Assembly (NCBI RefSeq): GCF_000242635.2
Contig: NC_017770.1
Coordinates: 2,678,669 to 2,742,668 of the forward strand
Length of the DNA: 64,000 bases
Reading direction: 5' to 3'
Source: Solitalea canadensis DSM 3403
GTDB taxonomy: Bacteria > Bacteroidota > Bacteroidia > Sphingobacteriales > Sphingobacteriaceae
The position numbers and the translations under genes were made by a program. Under the pieces are notes generated by a model. It was not told where the DNA came from and searched no databases. It worked only from the letters and a program-made list of their open reading frames with translations. Positions 61,204-64,000 of this stretch are shown here, in pieces. The stretch's first letter is position 1; each line of letters begins with the position of its first letter.

Positions 61204-61602
61204 TTATAGTTCTAAACACATGAGCTCTAGTCCTAAATTATGCAATGCTGTTTCAATTTTTCTCTTTTGTTCTGAACGTGGTTTCTTTAATCCCGATGAA
61301 TAATGTTGCAATTGTCGTTGATTAATACCTGTTATTTTCTCCAATCCTGCTTTTGTAAATATGCCATTGTAATAATTAAAGAAACTTTCAATGTCCATCT
61401 TAAAAATGACTTCATATGGCCCTTTTAATATTTCTGGTACATTTTCAGAATCATTATACTCCTTTAATAATTTAATACCATTCAGGGCAGATTCTTTTGC
61501 TTCGGATACAGTGTCTCCCATTCCATATACACCGTCAATATTTTGGGCATAAGCAGAAAAACTATCTGCACTTCTTTCTATAATAACAGTTATTTTTTTC
61601 AT
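61204..61602 (-). CDS. hicB: HicB-family antitoxin with C-terminal helix-turn-helix
   Basis: The 132-residue protein has an N-terminal HicB fold (KKITVIIERSADSFSAYAQN, GVYGMGDTVSEAKESAL) and a C-terminal XRE-type DNA-binding region (AGLEKITGINQRQLQHYSSG). HicB neutralises HicA and represses the operon. It starts 10 bases after the hicA stop on the same strand, the usual toxin-first order. Confidence 0.88.
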   Translation of the reverse strand: MKKITVIIERSADSFSAYAQNIDGVYGMGDTVSEAKESALNGIKLLKEYNDSENVPEILKGPYEVIFKMDIESFFNYYNGIFTKAGLEKITGINQRQLQHYSSGLKKPRSEQKRKIETALHNLGLELMCLEL

Positions 61603-61612
61603 GTTAAAACGA

Positions 61613-61798
61613 TTAATACAGTATCAGCTTCATTTCTTTTTTAATTTTCATCTCCAATCCTTTACCTACCTCTTTGGAACCATGAAATGGCACAGGGTAA
61701 TTTCGATCATCTTTTTGATAAATGTAATGGCTGCCTTCGGATCGTATGCAAATCCAACCATTTCGCTTTATTAAGCGATGCAACTCAGATGATTTCAT
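61613..61798 (-). CDS. hicA: HicA-family mRNA interferase toxin
   Basis: The toxin of about 61 residues has the double-stranded-RNA-binding-like HicA fold: MKSSELHRLIKRNGWICIRS, catalytic His in GSHYIYQKDD, and FHGSKEVGKGLEMKIKKEM. HicA cleaves mRNAs to slow growth when freed from HicB. I start at ATG 61798, which aligns with family N-termini; an ATG at 61819 adds seven residues (MYYPFFL) that look non-native. It is paired with hicB downstream. Confidence 0.88.
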   Translation of the reverse strand: MKSSELHRLIKRNGWICIRSEGSHYIYQKDDRNYPVPFHGSKEVGKGLEMKIKKEMKLILY

Positions 61799-61948
61799 TA
61801 GAAAGAACGGATAATACAAAGGTAGTATTTTTACTACTTATTAAAAATATTTTCATACGTAAAGTTTTGTATTAATAGAATTATACAATTCAAAAAATCG
61901 TGTAAACTATTTAACTATGATACTGAATAAATGTTACCTGCCTAAAGA

Positions 61949-61990
61949 ATCACCTCATCCCCGGCCCTTCTCCTTAAGGAGAAGGGAGCG
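61949..61990. repeat. CCCTTCTCCTTAAGGAGAAGGG palindromic repeat
   Basis: A near-perfect palindrome (left half CCCTTCTCCTT, right half AAGGAGAAGGG) lies in the gap 61799-62140, preceded by CATCCCCGG. It resembles dispersed palindromic repeats of other genomes. A second imperfect arm (CCTTCTCTTTAATAAGAG) follows at about 62028. With the fbaA terminator it accounts for this gap. Confidence 0.6.
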
Positions 61991-62083
61991 CTCGGAATGT
62001 AAAATGGAGTTGCTCTGTCTTAATGACCTTCTCTTTAATAAGAGCTGAGTGCTTGGTATGTATAACTTGGGGAAATGGTTACT

Positions 62084-62123
62084 AACAAAGAAGGCTTTCC
62101 GTTTCTGGAAAGCCTTCTTTGTT
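62084..62123 (-). terminator. Hairpin terminator of fbaA
   Basis: AACAAAGAAGGCTTTCC and its exact complement GGAAAGCCTTCTTTGTT form a 17-bp stem with a 6-base loop, 18 bases beyond the fbaA stop. T-rich stretches within the stem give a poly-U side in both directions. Confidence 0.85.
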
Positions 62124-62140
62124 GTAATCTTGGTATAAAT

Positions 62141-63232
62141 TTAAACGCGACCGTGTACGTCTTTTGCATTTAAATCTTCAAATGCCTGGATTAAACGTTT
62201 AACGAAAGTTTCTTCGCCTTTGCGTAACCAAACACGTGGATCATAATATTTTTTGTTAGGAGCGTCTTCACCTGTTGGGTTACCGATCTGTCCTTGTAAG
62301 TAATCTTTTTTGTCGTTATAGAAATTCAAGATTCCTTCCCAGAATGCCCATTGCAAATCGGTATCAATGTTCATTTTGATTGCTCCGTAAGAAATTGCTT
62401 CACGAATTTCTGCTTGCGATGAACCTGATCCACCATGGAATACAAAGTTAACAGGTTTTTCAGCTGTTAAATTGTGCTTTGCTTTGATGAAATCCTGAGA
62501 GTTTTTAAGAATAACCGGAGAAAGCTTAACGTTACCTGGTTTATAAACGCCGTGAACGTTACCAAATGCAGCTGCAATAGTAAAGCGGTGGCTGATTTTG
62601 CTTAACTCAGTGTAAGCGAAGTCAACTTCTTCAGGTTGCGTGTATAGTTTAGAACTATCAACATCCGAGTTATCAACACCGTCTTCTTCTCCACCTGTAA
62701 CACCTAATTCAATCTCTAAAGTCATACCCATTTTGCTCATGCGCTCTAGGTAAGTTTTACAGATTTCAATGTTCTCATGTAATGGCTCTTCAGAAAGATC
62801 GATCATGTGCGACGAGAACAATGGTTTGCCATGTTGAGCATAGAATTTTTCACCTGCAACCAACATGCCATCGATCCAAGGCAATAATTTTTTAGCTGCG
62901 TGGTCTGTGTGAAGTATTACAGATACACCGTACATTTCAGCTAACAAGTGAACATGCTGAGCTGCAGAAACGGCTCCTGCAACACAAGCTTGCAAATTGT
63001 CGTTATTTAGTGATTTACCGGCATAAAATTGAGCTCCACCGTTTGAAAGCTGAATAATAACTGGAGAATTTACAGCTTTAGCAGCTTCCATTACACCATT
63101 AATAGTATCAGTTCCGATAGTGTTCACTGCAGGTAAAGCAAACTGATGTTGTTTTGCTAATTCAAATAATTCCTGAACCGCATCACCATGTAAAACGCCT
63201 TTTGCAATAGCGGTCTGTGTCTGGTTTGACAT
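62141..63232 (-). CDS. fbaA: Class II fructose-bisphosphate aldolase
   Basis: This 363-residue zinc-dependent aldolase of glycolysis/gluconeogenesis is of the FbaA (class IIA) type. It shows FALPAVNTIGTDTINGVMEA, the metal-binding SVILHTDHAAKKLLPWIDG, LEIELGVTGGEEDGVDNSDV, the zinc-site FGNVHGVYKPGNVKL and VFHGGSGSSQAEIREAISYG with AIKMNIDTDLQWAF. The window also encodes a metal-free class I aldolase, so the step is doubly covered. It is divergent from accD across 390 bases and ends at a strong terminator. Confidence 0.95.
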   Translation of the reverse strand: MSNQTQTAIAKGVLHGDAVQELFELAKQHQFALPAVNTIGTDTINGVMEAAKAVNSPVIIQLSNGGAQFYAGKSLNNDNLQACVAGAVSAAQHVHLLAEMYGVSVILHTDHAAKKLLPWIDGMLVAGEKFYAQHGKPLFSSHMIDLSEEPLHENIEICKTYLERMSKMGMTLEIELGVTGGEEDGVDNSDVDSSKLYTQPEEVDFAYTELSKISHRFTIAAAFGNVHGVYKPGNVKLSPVILKNSQDFIKAKHNLTAEKPVNFVFHGGSGSSQAEIREAISYGAIKMNIDTDLQWAFWEGILNFYNDKKDYLQGQIGNPTGEDAPNKKYYDPRVWLRKGEETFVKRLIQAFEDLNAKDVHGRV

Positions 63233-63622
63233 ACGAGAATAGTTTTGTTAATAGAGAATTATAAAAAAATTGAGTTGCTAAATATAGGAATTTAGAAATA
63301 AAATATTGTATGATTTTAAACATGCAATTTTTAATTTCACTGATTAACAATGCAATAGGCTTACTATTTTATATCATTTTAATAGTGTATTTTGTACACA
63401 AACATCAATTTATAGAAATTAACATGTCATTGAAAAATAGGGCCGAAATGATTTATTAAAAGTGGCTGTTTCTGTATTATATATTTTTGCTATTTTGCAG
63501 CCCTTTTTATTAAAATATTTTTTCGCTTTCCGGGCTTTTAAAAGGGTTTTATTAAACAGTATCGATAAATATCGGTTTTACAATTAACGAGAACAAACAT
63601 ATTCCAATACTAATACTAAACT

Positions 63623-64000
63623 ATGAGTTGGTTTAAACGAGCAAAAGAAGGTATTACCACTAAAACCGAAGAAAAGAAGGAAACTCCTGACGGTCTTTGG
63701 AACAAATGTCCTTCTTGCAAAAAGGTTTTACATAATTCTGAGCAGATAGAAAACAAATATGTGTGTCACCATTGCGGTTACCATATTCGTATCGGCTCGA
63801 AAGAATATTTTGAAGTTTTATTTGATGATAACCAATTTGAGGAACTTTTTTCAAATCTTACTTCCGGCGACCCGCTAAATTTTGTTGACAGTAAAAAATA
63901 TACTGATCGTATCATAGAAACGATGGCAAAAACGGGATTGAAAGACGCTATTCGTGCCGGACATGGAAAGATTGAAGGTCAGGATTTGGTGATTGCCTGT
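63623..64000 (+). CDS. accD: Acetyl-CoA carboxylase carboxyltransferase subunit beta (5' part)
   Basis: The first 126 codons are present; the gene runs off the right edge. The N-terminal zinc ribbon is visible as WNKCPSCKKVLHNSEQIE and YVCHHCGYHIRI (two CxxC pairs), followed by the start of the carboxyltransferase fold. With AccA it transfers carbon dioxide from biotin to acetyl-CoA in fatty-acid synthesis. It is divergent from fbaA. The gene-free stretch 63233-63622 shows a possible -7 box TATTTTTG at 63482-63489 but no -33, and nothing else identifiable. Confidence 0.93.
   Translation, partial: MSWFKRAKEGITTKTEEKKETPDGLWNKCPSCKKVLHNSEQIENKYVCHHCGYHIRIGSKEYFEVLFDDNQFEELFSNLTSGDPLNFVDSKKYTDRIIETMAKTGLKDAIRAGHGKIEGQDLVIAC

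Noticed and set aside
61204-61798. HicAB as part of a larger defence island
   Set aside because: The neighbours are core metabolic genes with their own terminators; no restriction, CBASS, retron or other defence gene is present.

Overview
The window looks like chromosomal DNA from a Bacteroidota bacterium, most likely of the Sphingobacteriales (Pedobacter/Solitalea-like). Supporting signs are SusC/SusD proteins, a fused SecDF, lipoproteins with SCxxD-type N-termini, AT-rich intergenic DNA and several promoters of the Bacteroidota form TTG-N19/20-TAnnTTTG. No rRNA, tRNA, integrase, phage genes or CRISPR array were seen. Apart from one Y1-type transposase gene with its repeats, the gene content is ordinary core and metabolic.

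Region 1 (about 1.6-18.1 kb, almost all on the minus strand) is an assimilatory sulfur cluster. It holds an Rrf2 regulator, a precorrin-2 dehydrogenase fused to a TSUP permease, a uroporphyrinogen methyltransferase, sulfite reductase, a TonB-dependent receptor, a DUF4349 protein, O-succinylhomoserine sulfhydrylase behind a SAM-I riboswitch, an OsmC protein, CysN, CysD, an APS-reductase-type CysH and a TonB. Together these take sulfate through APS and sulfite to sulfide and homocysteine, and make the siroheme that sulfite reductase needs. The receptor leader encodes a 15-residue peptide ending Cys-Cys-Cys, a candidate cysteine sensor.

Region 2 (18.6-31.0 kb) holds ispE, thyA and folA. It then holds two papain-family peptidases, one fused to a PLL-like lectin propeller, with a chagasin-like lipoprotein inhibitor overlapping the end of the second peptidase. 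These are followed by secDF, a type II NADH dehydrogenase, an HMG-CoA-lyase-like gene, a 271-bp tandem repeat rich in REP-like hairpins beside a REP-associated tyrosine transposase, and a small His-rich membrane protein.

Region 3 (31.5-42.7 kb and 51.7-61.0 kb) is a starch/maltose system in two blocks. The first block has a SusR-like regulator, SusC, SusD, SusE and a surface GH13 enzyme. The second has a SusA-like GH13, beta-phosphoglucomutase, a GH65 phosphorylase, an SDR, another GH13 and an SLC45/MFS sugar transporter. Glucans would be bound and cut outside the cell, imported by SusC, trimmed in the periplasm, imported into the cytoplasm, phosphorolysed and sent to glycolysis. Between the blocks lie an e(P4)-type phosphatase, a P-type ATPase, a class I aldolase, a YeiH-like exporter with a LysR regulator, a hydrolase, a GNAT and a lipoprotein.

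The right end carries a HicAB toxin-antitoxin pair, class II fructose-bisphosphate aldolase and the start of accD. A recurring oddity is the intergenic DNA. At ten or more loci it consists of degenerate short-word repeats whose left half is the reverse complement of the right half, with different words at different loci. A separate palindromic element of about 170 bp occurs twice.
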